This document shows positions 6,455 to 15,502 of a stretch of 21,016 bases of DNA, piece after piece. A program made the translations under genes and the position numbers. Origin of the DNA: Thauera sp. (GTDB taxonomy: Bacteria > Pseudomonadota > Gammaproteobacteria > Burkholderiales > Rhodocyclaceae); NCBI GenBank assembly GCA_003446655.1, contig DMCZ01000004.1, positions 1 through 21,016 of the forward strand, read 5' to 3'. The notes beneath the pieces were generated by a model. That model was not told the origin of the DNA and made no database searches. It saw nothing but the letters and a program-made list of their open reading frames with translations. The stretch's first letter is position 1, and every line of letters begins with the position of its first letter.

Positions 6455-7221
6455 ACCCGCCGATCGACATCGCCGAAGAAGCCGGCGTCCGCTACCTGCA
6501 CTTCGGCTCCGACTGGATCCAGGGCGCGATGCGCATCCGCAAGCCGCATGCGCTCGAGCTCGCCTACACCCGCGAGATGATGGCCGGCCTGCTGCTGCGC
6601 GACGGGCTCGTCGCCGACGGCGGGCACTGGCCGCGCAGGGTGTTGATCATCGGCCTCGGCGCCGCCTCGCTCGCCCGCTTCGTGCATCACCACCTGCCGC
6701 AGGCGAAGATCCGCGTGGTCGAGATCGCCCCGGCGGTGGTCGCCGCCGCGCGCCAGTTCTTCAAACTCCCGCAGGAGGATGCGCGCTTCTCGATCCATAT
6801 CGGCTGTGGCGCGCAGTACGTGCTCGAACATGACGAGGAATGGGACTACGTGCTGGTCGACGGCTTCGATCGCAACGCCCGCGCCGGCGTACTCGACACC
6901 GAGCCTTTCCACCTGGCCGTGCGTGCCCGGCTCTCAAGGCGAGGCATCATGGCGGTCAACCTGTTTGGGCGCTCGCGCGGCTACAAGGCGAGCCTCGAGC
7001 GCATCGTGCGCGCCTACGACGATCGCGCGCTCGCCTTTCCATCGTGCGACAGCGGCAACGTCGTGGCCTTCGGCGCCAATGGCGAACCAATCGCGCGCAC
7101 CATTGCCGAATTACGCGAGCGTGCGATCGCACTGAAAGCCGAGACTGGGCTCGATCTCGGGCCCACCATCAGCCGCCTCGAGCAGTCGGGCCAGCTGGTC
7201 GGCGGGCACCTGTTGCTGTGA
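6451..7221 (+). CDS. Spermidine-synthase-like Rossmann-fold protein
   Basis: A 256-residue protein resembling the polyamine aminopropyltransferase/SpeE fold. The nucleotide-binding region is RVLIIGLGAASLARFVHHHL followed by the acidic-loop segment IRVVEIAPAVVAAARQFF, and then a DYVLVDGFDRNA strand. Canonical SpeE carries GGGDGG and a DSTDP-type catalytic loop, and neither is intact here, so true spermidine synthesis is not supported; it may be a related methyltransferase or a diverged member. The ATG at 6451 overlaps the mutS stop codon by four bases (ATGA), which points to translational coupling with mutS. No signal peptide or membrane segment is visible. The fold call is firm; the reaction is unknown. 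Confidence 0.75.
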   Translation: MNPPIDIAEEAGVRYLHFGSDWIQGAMRIRKPHALELAYTREMMAGLLLRDGLVADGGHWPRRVLIIGLGAASLARFVHHHLPQAKIRVVEIAPAVVAAARQFFKLPQEDARFSIHIGCGAQYVLEHDEEWDYVLVDGFDRNARAGVLDTEPFHLAVRARLSRRGIMAVNLFGRSRGYKASLERIVRAYDDRALAFPSCDSGNVVAFGANGEPIARTIAELRERAIALKAETGLDLGPTISRLEQSGQLVGGHLLL

Positions 7222-7324
7222 TCGCGCGACATATGGCGTTCGCGCGTGGTCAAAAAGCCCTTCGACGCGCTATTCTTCGGTTCGAAACACTTTGCGCAAA
7301 CCTTGCTGAGCGAGGTGTCCTCAA

Positions 7325-7528
7325 ATGAACACTTTCCTGATCACCCTTATCGTTGTCGCCATCGTCATTGCGGCCATGGCCATCGGCGTCATGTTCGGTC
7401 GCAAACCGATCGCAGGTAGTTGCGGCGGCATGGGCGCGATGGGTCTGGACTGCGAGTTTGGCTGCAAGAAGCCCTGCTCGAAGCGCCAGGCCCGCCTCGA
7501 TGCCCAGAAAGCAGAACAACAACACTGA
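7325..7528 (+). CDS. nqrM: Small membrane protein of the NqrM (DUF539) type
   Basis: A 67-residue protein with one N-terminal membrane helix (about residues 3-24) followed by a cysteine-rich tail. The cysteines are C33, C43, C47 and C51 in the pattern GSCGG...DCEFGCKKPC. This matches NqrM, which in Vibrio is needed to mature the Na+-translocating NADH:quinone reductase, apparently by supplying iron to the NqrD/NqrE site. The RKPIAGSCGG segment after the helix is the family hallmark. GAGG lies about nine bases before the ATG. No nqr structural genes are in the window, so the assignment rests on the protein pattern. A CBS-domain gene follows 20 bases downstream and is probably cotranscribed. 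Upstream (7222-7324) I see only a weak promoter-like pair. Confidence 0.72.
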   Translation: MNTFLITLIVVAIVIAAMAIGVMFGRKPIAGSCGGMGAMGLDCEFGCKKPCSKRQARLDAQKAEQQH

Positions 7529-7548
7529 AGAACCCCGGGAGTCTCAGC

Positions 7549-7956
7549 ATGCTCAGTTCCCTGCTCGTCAAGGACTACATGGTTGGCGATCACCTCGCCT
7601 TCAACGCCGACACAAACCTGCTCAAGGCGATCCATACGCTGCTCGAGCATGGGCTGAGTGGTGCCCCGGTGGTGGATGCGAACAAGCGCTTGATCGGCTA
7701 TCTCTCGGAGAAGGACTGTCTCAAGGCCGCCCTTGACGCGTCGTACTTCCGTCGCGAGGAAGGTACCGTCCAGGACTTCATGAGCCGTGACGTAACCTCC
7801 ATTTCAGGCGACGCCAGCCTGATCGACGCCATCGAGACCTTCCTGAGCAAGCATTACCGCTGCCTGCCGGTGGTGGAAGGCTCACGGCTGGTCGGCCAGC
7901 TTTCACGCCGCGATATCCTCAAGGGGCTGGAGAAGCTCAGGCGCGAAGCGCGCTGA
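7549..7956 (+). CDS. Two-CBS-domain protein
   Basis: A 135-residue cytoplasmic protein made almost wholly of two CBS domains (about 8-62 and 75-130), which typically bind adenine nucleotides and act as energy or ligand sensors. Each repeat shows the usual pattern: VKDYMVGDHLAF...SGAPVVDANKRLIGYLSEKD and VQDFMSRDVTSI...RCLPVVEGSRLVGQLSRRD. No catalytic or DNA-binding domain is attached, so the partner is unknown. GGGAG sits seven bases before the ATG. It follows the NqrM-like gene by 20 bases. The 75 bases to the convergent dnaQ end hold only short GC-rich inverted repeats (for example GCGC-TGA-GCGC around the stop codon). Confidence 0.85.
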   Translation: MLSSLLVKDYMVGDHLAFNADTNLLKAIHTLLEHGLSGAPVVDANKRLIGYLSEKDCLKAALDASYFRREEGTVQDFMSRDVTSISGDASLIDAIETFLSKHYRCLPVVEGSRLVGQLSRRDILKGLEKLRREAR

Positions 7957-8031
7957 GCGCCCAGCGGGCGATGGCGTCCCTTTGGGAAGCCCTTTCCCCG
8001 GCACCAGGAACTGCGCCGACCGCAGACTCCA

Positions 8032-8751
8032 TCAGCTTGCCTGCGCCGGCTCCTGCGGGCGCCAGAGACATAACCCCTTGTTCGCCTTGGCGATGTCGTC
8101 CAGCACCGCCTCGTGAGACTGCGTCTCGGCCTCGGTCGCGCGCAGCACCTTCAGTGCAACCCTGACCGCCAGCGCGCCCTCCGAGTCGGTCTCGCGCACG
8201 GCAGGTTCGTCCTCGAGCCCGATCATCAGGCTCTCCTGGCCACGCGTCATGGCCAGATAGACCTCGGCCAGCAACTCCGCGTCGAGCAAGGCGCCGTGCA
8301 GTTCGCGGTGGGCGTTGTCGATCTCGTAGCGATCGCATAACGCGTCGAGCGAGGCCTTCTTGCCCGGGTTCTGCTCCTTGGCGAGCCTCAGCGTATCGAT
8401 GACCCCGGCGCACAGGCCCGAGATCCGCGCCCGGCCGAGGCGTTCGAGTTCGCTGTCGAGGAAGCCGACGTCGAAGCTCGCGTTGTGGATGATGAGCTCG
8501 GCGTCACGCACGAAGTCTTCGAACTCGGCGACGATGCTCGCGAACCTCGGCTTGTCGGCGAGAAACTCCTCTGTGATGCCGTGGACCGCGACTGCCTCGG
8601 CATCGATGCCACGTTCCGGGTTGATGTAGACGTGAAAATGCCGCCCGGTCAGGCTTCGGTTGAGCAACTCGACGCAGCCGATCTCGATGACGCGGTCACC
8701 ATTTCGCCAGTCCAGGCCGGTGGTCTCGGTATCCAGCACGATTTGTCGCAT
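8032..8751 (-). CDS. dnaQ: DNA polymerase III epsilon subunit (3'-5' proofreading exonuclease)
   Basis: The proofreading exonuclease of the replicative polymerase, a DEDDh-type enzyme. The product is 239 residues. The catalytic set is visible: D7 and E9 in VLDTETTG (ExoI), D94 in HNASFDVGFLD (ExoII), and H152 with D157 in ELHGALLDAEL (ExoIII). The C-terminal part (SHEAVLDDIAKANKGLCLW) is the region that contacts the alpha subunit in E. coli. The ATG at 8749-8751 was chosen because AGGGGG stands about seven bases before it; the ATG at 8755-8757 would have the same purine run almost touching it. It follows rnhA by 12 bases on the same strand; in E. coli these two genes are adjacent but divergent. 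Confidence 0.95.
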   Translation of the reverse strand: MRQIVLDTETTGLDWRNGDRVIEIGCVELLNRSLTGRHFHVYINPERGIDAEAVAVHGITEEFLADKPRFASIVAEFEDFVRDAELIIHNASFDVGFLDSELERLGRARISGLCAGVIDTLRLAKEQNPGKKASLDALCDRYEIDNAHRELHGALLDAELLAEVYLAMTRGQESLMIGLEDEPAVRETDSEGALAVRVALKVLRATEAETQSHEAVLDDIAKANKGLCLWRPQEPAQAS

Positions 8752-8763
8752 CGCCATGCCCCC

Positions 8764-9222
8764 TCAGCCCTGCACCGCCGCGCCGCCACGACGCACCGCA
8801 TCGACGCCACGGCGGGCGAGCGCGTCGGCGCGCTCATTCTCCGGGTGACCGGAATGCCCTCGCACCCACAGCCACTTGACCTGATGCCGGGCTGCAGCTT
8901 CGTCAAGCGCACGCCACAGGTCGGCGTTCTTGACCGGCTCCTTGGAGGCGGTCTTCCAGCCCCGGGCCTTCCAGCCATGGATCCACTCGGAGATTCCCTT
9001 CTGCACGTACTGGCTGTCGGTGTGGACCCGGGCTGCGACCGGGCGCTTGAGCGCATCGAGGGCGCGGATGACCGCGAGCAGCTCCATGCGATTGTTGGTG
9101 GTAGCGGGCTCCCCACCCCAGATTTCCTTCTCGTGCGCCCCCGAGCGCAGGATCGCGCCCCAGCCGCCCGGCCCTGGGTTTCCGCTGCACGCACCGTCGG
9201 TGTAGATATCCACTTCTTCCAT
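8764..9222 (-). CDS. rnhA: Ribonuclease HI
   Basis: Cleaves the RNA strand of RNA-DNA hybrids (R-loops, primer remnants). The product is 152 residues, the standard size. The catalytic residues all fall where expected: D9 (IYTDGACSGNPGPGGWG), E47 (NNRMELLAV), D69 (HTDSQYV), H123 (VRGHSGHPENERAD) and D133. The basic handle region (WIHGWKARGWK) is present, as in E. coli. The ATG at 9220-9222 directly follows the TAA of the upstream methyltransferase gene with no spacer, so translation is probably coupled; dnaQ follows after 12 bases. Confidence 0.97.
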   Translation of the reverse strand: MEEVDIYTDGACSGNPGPGGWGAILRSGAHEKEIWGGEPATTNNRMELLAVIRALDALKRPVAARVHTDSQYVQKGISEWIHGWKARGWKTASKEPVKNADLWRALDEAAARHQVKWLWVRGHSGHPENERADALARRGVDAVRRGGAAVQG

Positions 9223-9954
9223 TTACTGCGTCTTCCTCGTGCCGCCATCGCGCTGGGCGATCGGCGAAAGTCTTTTCGACGTGGCCTTGCGGTCACGCCA
9301 GTGGGGGGTGATCAGCCGCATGCCGGGCACGCGCTTGACCCCGTGAATCAGATAGCCTGCGCCAAGCACCGGCCACCACCTCGGCCCTGCCCGGTCCATG
9401 ATTCGCCAACGCTCGAGCCAGCGCGGAGTGGCAACCGGCGGCGCGTAACAGCCGAAACCGTTGCCCTGCACCTCGAACCCGAGCAGCGTCAGCCAGTCGC
9501 GAATGCGCATGACCGACCGAAATTGCCCGCTCCAGGGCGAGCCCGCGCCGCGCCGCGCCACCAGCCTGCGGACACCCCAAAGGCTGAAAGGGTTGAGCCC
9601 GCTGATCACGATGCTTCCCTCCGGCACCAGCACGCGCTCGACCTCGCGCAGCACGCGATGGGGATGCGGCGAGAACTCGAGCACGTGAGGCAGCACCACG
9701 AGGTCGAGGCTTGCGGTGGCGAAGGGGAGCGCGAATGCATTCGCGCGCACGTCCGCGTCTTCGGGCCCGCAACAGAGCCGGTGCGGCATGCGGCTGGCAC
9801 GCAGCAGCGCCTCCTGCGGAAGGCCGAGCTGGACGGCGTAGTAGCCGAATATGTCAGCCACGATGCGATCGAACTGCGTCTGCTCCCAATCAAGCAGGTA
9901 ACGACCCTGCGGGGTCTCGAGCCAGTCCTTGAACTGGAGGATTGACATCGTCAC
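9223..9954 (-). CDS. YafS-like class I SAM-dependent methyltransferase
   Basis: A 243-residue protein with the later methyltransferase type-11 motifs: LPFATASLDLVVLPHVLEF, REVERVLVPEG and SIVISGLNPFSLWG. The usual Gly-rich SAM motif I (GxGxG) is not obvious; the segment before it reads RMPHRLCCGPE. It has the same position as E. coli yafS, between gloB and rnhA. The substrate is unknown. The GTG at 9952-9954 was chosen because GAGGA lies five bases upstream; an ATG at 9948 would remove two residues. Its start is only 22 bases from the gloB start on the other strand. Confidence 0.8.
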   Translation of the reverse strand: MTMSILQFKDWLETPQGRYLLDWEQTQFDRIVADIFGYYAVQLGLPQEALLRASRMPHRLCCGPEDADVRANAFALPFATASLDLVVLPHVLEFSPHPHRVLREVERVLVPEGSIVISGLNPFSLWGVRRLVARRGAGSPWSGQFRSVMRIRDWLTLLGFEVQGNGFGCYAPPVATPRWLERWRIMDRAGPRWWPVLGAGYLIHGVKRVPGMRLITPHWRDRKATSKRLSPIAQRDGGTRKTQ

Positions 9955-9969
9955 TCAGGTCCTCACAAT
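9942..9969 (+). promoter_or_regulatory. Putative promoter of gloB inside the start of the methyltransferase gene
   Basis: A perfect -35 TTGACA (9942-9947) is followed after 16 bases by CACAAT (9964-9969), four of six to consensus. The expected start falls at about 9976-9977, on the gloB ATG itself. The -35 lies inside the opposite-strand methyltransferase coding sequence. Confidence 0.4.
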
Positions 9970-9976
9970 TCGCGGG

Positions 9977-10750
9977 ATGAACATTATCCCTCTTCCCGCC
10001 TTCCGCGATAACTACATCTGGCTTGTGCACGACGGCCACCACGCACTCGTCGTCGACCCCGGCGACGCAGAGCCGGTGGAAGACGCGCTGCGACGACTTG
10101 ACCTCAGACTCGGCGCAATTCTGGTGACCCATCACCATGCCGATCACGTCGGCGGTCTTGCCCGACTGCTGGCCCATACTCGCGTACCGGTCTTCGGCCC
10201 CGCTGGAGAAGCGATCGAACTCGTCAGCCATCCGGTCGTCGAAGGCGACGAAATCCGCATCACCGCACCGGGGATCGCCTTTCGCGTGCTCGACGTGCCC
10301 GGCCACACCGCCGGCCATGTGGCCTACGTGGCCATGGACATCGAGCCCGGTCTCGTGTTCTGCGGGGACACGCTTTTTTCCGCCGGCTGCGGCCGGCTCT
10401 TCGAAGGCAGCCCGGCCCAGCTCGCCAGTTCACTCGGCAAGCTCGCTGCGCTACCCCCAGACACCCGGGTGTATTGCACCCATGAATATACGCTGTCCAA
10501 CCTGGCCTTCGCCCGCGTGGCAGAGCCCGACAACGCCGAACGCGACGCCTACGCCCAGCACTGCGAGACCATGCGCGCGCAGGGAGCGCCGACACTGCCC
10601 AGCACCATAGGGCGCGAGCGCGCGATCAACCCGTTCCTGCGTTGCGACCGAGCGAGTGTTGCGCAGACGGTCTCGGCTCATGCGGGCCGGGCTTTGCAGG
10701 ATGCAACCGACTGCCTGGCGGCCCTGCGCGCATGGAAGGACGGCTTCTGA
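9977..10750 (+). CDS. gloB: Hydroxyacylglutathione hydrolase (glyoxalase II)
   Basis: Hydrolyses S-D-lactoylglutathione to D-lactate and glutathione, the second step of methylglyoxal detoxification. The product is 257 residues, the family size. It is a metallo-beta-lactamase fold enzyme with the binuclear metal motif THHHADHVGG (51-60; H52, H54, D56, H57), then VPGHTAGH, CGDTLFSAGCGRLFEG and CTHEYTLSNL. The C-terminal glutathione-binding segment is present (RAINPFLR). The ATG at 9977 gives the family start MNIIPLPAFRDNYIW; an upstream extension is not supported. No Shine-Dalgarno sequence precedes it. mltD begins 10 bases after its stop, as in E. coli where gloB and mltD are neighbours. Confidence 0.96.
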   Translation: MNIIPLPAFRDNYIWLVHDGHHALVVDPGDAEPVEDALRRLDLRLGAILVTHHHADHVGGLARLLAHTRVPVFGPAGEAIELVSHPVVEGDEIRITAPGIAFRVLDVPGHTAGHVAYVAMDIEPGLVFCGDTLFSAGCGRLFEGSPAQLASSLGKLAALPPDTRVYCTHEYTLSNLAFARVAEPDNAERDAYAQHCETMRAQGAPTLPSTIGRERAINPFLRCDRASVAQTVSAHAGRALQDATDCLAALRAWKDGF

Positions 10751-10760
10751 GCACTGAATC

Positions 10761-12143
10761 ATGCCTCTTTCCCGACGTGGCGCCGCATCGGCGGCCACCC
10801 CCCTGCGCCGTGCGCTGTTGGCGGCCTGGCTGAGCCTGTTCCTGTCCGGTCCCGCCGCACAGGCACAACTGAACAGCGAGGCCCAGCCGCCAGGCCTCAG
10901 CACTCCGCAAGGTACGACGCCTGCCAGCCCAGCGCTTGAGCTTGAGTCCATCGCCCAGCCGGAGCGGGTCCTCACCCTCGACCTGACGCGCGACGCCAAC
11001 GACATCTGGGACCGCATCCGGCGCGGCTTCGGCATGCCCGATCTCGACAGCGAGCGGGTCATGGACCAGCAGGCCTTCTACGTGAACCGCCCGCGCTTCC
11101 TGAAGCAGGTCTTCGAGCGCGGTGGGCGCTACCTCTACTACATCGTCGACGAGCTCGAGCGCCGGGGCATGCCTACCGAGCTTGCGCTGCTGCCGATGGT
11201 CGAGAGCAGCTACAACCCGATGGCCTATTCGCGCGCCCACGCGTCCGGGCTGTGGCAGTTCATTCCATCGACCGGCAAGCACTACAACCTCACCCAGGAC
11301 CCCTGGGTCGACGAGCGCCGCGACGTCATCGCCTCGACCAACGCCGCGCTCGACTACCTGCAGCGCATCTACGACATGCACGGCGACTGGCACCTGGCGC
11401 TCGCCTCCTACAACTGGGGCGAAGGCGCCGTGCAGCGCGCGCTCAAACGCAATGCCGAGGACGGGCTGCCGCAGGAATACAAGCACCTGCGCATGCCCGA
11501 GGAGACACGCAACTACGTGCCCAAGCTGCAGGCGATCAAGAACATCGTGTCCCAGCCCGAGCTGTTCCACTTCGAACTGCCTTATGTTGCCAATGAACTG
11601 CACTTCGTGAGCGTCGAGGCACCCGTGGGGGTGGACCTCGCCACCGCCGCCCGCCTGTCGGAGATGCCGCTGGATGAATTCCTGGCACTGAACCCGGGCT
11701 TCAATCGTCCGGCCGTCACCACGCCCGGGCAGACCTTCATCGTGCCGACCGATCGTGCCGAGCAACTCCAGGCCGGCCTGGCCGAGCTCGAGGCGGACGA
11801 CCGCGGCTGGCGCATGCACGTACTCGAGGCAGGCGAGAGCCTGGCCGCGGTGGCTGCGCGCCACGGGTTGAGCACTGCCGAGTTGCTCAAGCTCAATGGA
11901 CTGGCCACGGGCAGCCAGCCCGGCGCCGGCCATGCGCTACTGGTACCCGACGGCGTGGATCCGGACGGCGCGCTCGAAGTGAGTGGACTGCTGCCGCTGG
12001 CGGCTGCGGTCGTACGCCAGCCCGGACTGAAACTCAACCCGCCGGGCAGCAGCCGCAGCGAGCCTCGGCTCAAGTCGCCAAAGGGCAAATCCGCTTCTGC
12101 CGACAAGCGCGGCACCAAGCGCAAGGGCGGGCGAACGCGCTGA
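10761..12143 (+). CDS. mltD: Membrane-bound lytic murein transglycosylase D-like, SLT plus LysM domains
   Basis: Cleaves peptidoglycan glycan strands with formation of 1,6-anhydromuramic ends. The protein is 460 residues. A signal peptide is evident (RR near residue 16, hydrophobic LLAAWLSLFLSG, cleavage likely after AQA at 35). I see no lipobox cysteine, unlike the E. coli lipoprotein. The SLT domain holds the catalytic Glu148 in LLPMVESSYNPMAYS, then ASGLWQFIPSTGKHY and LALASYNWGEGAVQRAL. Two LysM-type modules follow (about 275-325 and 351-396), the second clearer: LEAGESLAAVAARHGLSTAE. The tail from about 430 is strongly basic (Lys/Arg/Ser). It is probably cotranscribed with gloB. Confidence 0.92.
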   Translation: MPLSRRGAASAATPLRRALLAAWLSLFLSGPAAQAQLNSEAQPPGLSTPQGTTPASPALELESIAQPERVLTLDLTRDANDIWDRIRRGFGMPDLDSERVMDQQAFYVNRPRFLKQVFERGGRYLYYIVDELERRGMPTELALLPMVESSYNPMAYSRAHASGLWQFIPSTGKHYNLTQDPWVDERRDVIASTNAALDYLQRIYDMHGDWHLALASYNWGEGAVQRALKRNAEDGLPQEYKHLRMPEETRNYVPKLQAIKNIVSQPELFHFELPYVANELHFVSVEAPVGVDLATAARLSEMPLDEFLALNPGFNRPAVTTPGQTFIVPTDRAEQLQAGLAELEADDRGWRMHVLEAGESLAAVAARHGLSTAELLKLNGLATGSQPGAGHALLVPDGVDPDGALEVSGLLPLAAAVVRQPGLKLNPPGSSRSEPRLKSPKGKSASADKRGTKRKGGRTR

Positions 12144-12161
12144 CCGCACCCGGTCAGCGCG
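12136..12161. terminator. Hairpin spanning the mltD stop, shared by convergent genes
   Basis: CGCGCTGACC (12136-12145) and GGTCAGCGCG (12152-12161) form a perfect 10-bp stem with a six-base loop. The mltD stop codon TGA (12141-12143) lies inside the left arm, and the ABC ATPase gene ends from the other side eight bases away. There is no T-run on either side, so it is not a classical intrinsic terminator, but it could block readthrough or protect both 3' ends. Confidence 0.5.
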
Positions 12162-12168
12162 CTCCCGG

Positions 12169-14235
<2,067 letters not shown>

Positions 14236-14257
14236 CGGCGCGATCGGCACGGGGAGA

Positions 14258-14281
14258 TTAAAAAAGGCCGCTCACGCGGCC
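14258..14281 (-). terminator. Intrinsic terminator after the slyD-like gene
   Basis: Read on the minus strand, GGCCGC-GTGA-GCGGCC (14266-14281) is a perfect 6-bp GC stem with a tetraloop, followed directly by TTTTTT (14260-14265). It lies about a dozen bases after the slyD stop and ends the bcp-slyD unit before the ABC ATPase gene. Confidence 0.92.
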
Positions 14282-14292
14282 CCTCGATGGCA

Positions 14293-14778
14293 TCAGTGGT
14301 GGTGACCGCCAGGGCCATGCACGTGACCGTGCGAAAGCTCCTCGGCACTGGCCGGACGCACTTCGGCGACGGTGATGTCGAACACCAGCGCGACGCCCGC
14401 GAGCGGGTGATTGCCATCGACGACGACCTTGCCCTCGGCGATGTCGGTGATGCGATAGACCAGGTCTTCCTCACCGTCGTCGGAGACACGCTCAAAGCTC
14501 ATGCCAACTTCGATGTTGTCCGGGAACAGCTTGGCGTCCTCGACGAGAACGAGTTCCTCGTCGTAGTCACCAAAGGCGTCATCGGGCTGCAGCTTGACCT
14601 GCAGTTGGTCGCCGACCTTCTTGCCGTGCAGCGCTTCTTCAAGCACCGGGAAGATCCCGTCATAGCCGCCATGCAGATACACGAGCGGATGGTGGCCATC
14701 GTCGATGACCGCACCTTCGGGATCACGCACGGTGTATTGCAGCGTGACGACGCTATTTTTGACGATTTCGTTTTGCAT
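14293..14778 (-). CDS. slyD: FKBP-type peptidyl-prolyl cis-trans isomerase, SlyD type
   Basis: A 161-residue prolyl isomerase and chaperone of the SlyD group. The FKBP domain starts at NSVVTLQYTVRDPEG and includes LVYLHGGYDGIFPVLEEALHG and KKVGDQLQVKLQPDDAFGDYD, with the insert-in-flap chaperone domain in the middle (about 70-125) and NHPLAGVALVFDITVAEVR closing the FKBP fold. The C-terminus is histidine-rich (HGHVHGPGGHHH), which suggests Ni2+ or other metal binding, although the long Cys/His tail of E. coli SlyD is absent. The ATG at 14776-14778 fits the family and has GGAA about seven bases upstream. It overlaps the end of the upstream bcp gene by 26 bases in another frame, so the two are cotranscribed. 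Confidence 0.87.
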   Translation of the reverse strand: MQNEIVKNSVVTLQYTVRDPEGAVIDDGHHPLVYLHGGYDGIFPVLEEALHGKKVGDQLQVKLQPDDAFGDYDEELVLVEDAKLFPDNIEVGMSFERVSDDGEEDLVYRITDIAEGKVVVDGNHPLAGVALVFDITVAEVRPASAEELSHGHVHGPGGHHH

Positions 14779-15250
14779 TCTGCGGTTCCAGTTCCTTGAC
14801 CAGTTCAAAAATTGCGGCCGCATGGCCGCGGGGTGTCACATCGTAGACGGCGTGGCGGATCCTGCCCTGCTTGTCGATGATGAAGGTCGATCGACGCACA
14901 CCCATCTTCTTCACGCCGTCGACCTCTCTCTCCTGCCAGACCTTGTAGAGCCGGCACACCTCGGTGTCCGAATCGGAGAGCAGGCGGATCGACAGTCCCT
15001 CCTGGTCGCGAAATTCTGCGTGAGTCAGGCAGTCGTCCGGGCTCACGCCAACCACGATGCAGTCGTAACGGGCGAACTCGTCCTCGTGATCGCTGAAATC
15101 AGCAGCCTGGAGCGTACAGCCCGGCGTCTTGTCACGAGGATAGAAGTAGAGAACGACATTCTGCTTGCCGACGACCGATGCAAGGTCGAACATCTCCATG
15201 TCGGCATCCGGCAATGAAAAGGCAGGGGCGATATCTCCGCTCTGCAGCAT
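14753..15250 (-). CDS. bcp: Thiol peroxidase of the Bcp/PrxQ peroxiredoxin group
   Basis: Reduces hydrogen peroxide and organic hydroperoxides using thioredoxin-type donors. The product is 165 residues. The peroxidatic cysteine is C45 in YFYPRDKTPGCTLQAADF. In E. coli Bcp the resolving cysteine is five residues later; here that position (50) is Ala, so if the enzyme is 2-Cys, the partner must be C64, C74 or C99, and C74 (GVSPDDCLTHAEF) lies near the site used in PrxQ proteins of the alpha-3 type. The ATG at 15248-15250 has GGGAG five bases upstream and gives MLQSGDIAPAFSLPD. A good -10 (TAGAAT) lies about 24 bases upstream. The end overlaps slyD. Confidence 0.93.
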   Translation of the reverse strand: MLQSGDIAPAFSLPDADMEMFDLASVVGKQNVVLYFYPRDKTPGCTLQAADFSDHEDEFARYDCIVVGVSPDDCLTHAEFRDQEGLSIRLLSDSDTEVCRLYKVWQEREVDGVKKMGVRRSTFIIDKQGRIRHAVYDVTPRGHAAAIFELVKELEPQNAKRNRQK

Positions 15251-15273
15251 GTGGTCTCCCTGATGTGGGCCGG

Positions 15274-15279
15274 ATTCTA
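15274..15279 (-). promoter_or_regulatory. Putative -10 element of the bcp-slyD transcript
   Basis: TAGAAT on the minus strand matches the -10 consensus at five of six positions and stands 24 bases before the bcp ATG, giving a leader of about 17 bases that includes the GGGAG ribosome site. No good -35 is visible 16-18 bases upstream. The rest of the 252-base spacer between bcp and the alcohol dehydrogenase (15251-15502) shows no gene, and I found no convincing promoter for the plus strand. Confidence 0.4.
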
Positions 15280-15502
15280 GCCGAGACCCCCGGCGAACAC
15301 TACCAGTGCGGGCGTGGGCACGGACTTCGGACGGATTGAGCATTCGAGTCTTCTTCCCTGGTTTTGCCTGACGCTCGGGTGCCGCGAACCGACACCGCCC
15401 TGAACCAATAGCCCAGATCGAGCGGCGGCTCAAGACGCAGTGCATCATTGCCACACTGCCCCAGCGCAAGACCTCAGCGCCAGATCATCGGGAGCCATGA
15501 AC

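Noticed and set aside
7957..8031. Short inverted repeats around the CBS-protein stop as a terminator
   Set aside because: Stems are only four or five GC pairs with no T-run, and similar ones are common in such GC-rich sequence.
10626..11933. A 435-codon minus-strand open frame over gloB and mltD
   Set aside because: It crosses two well-supported plus-strand genes and their boundary, which a real gene is unlikely to do, and shows no domain.
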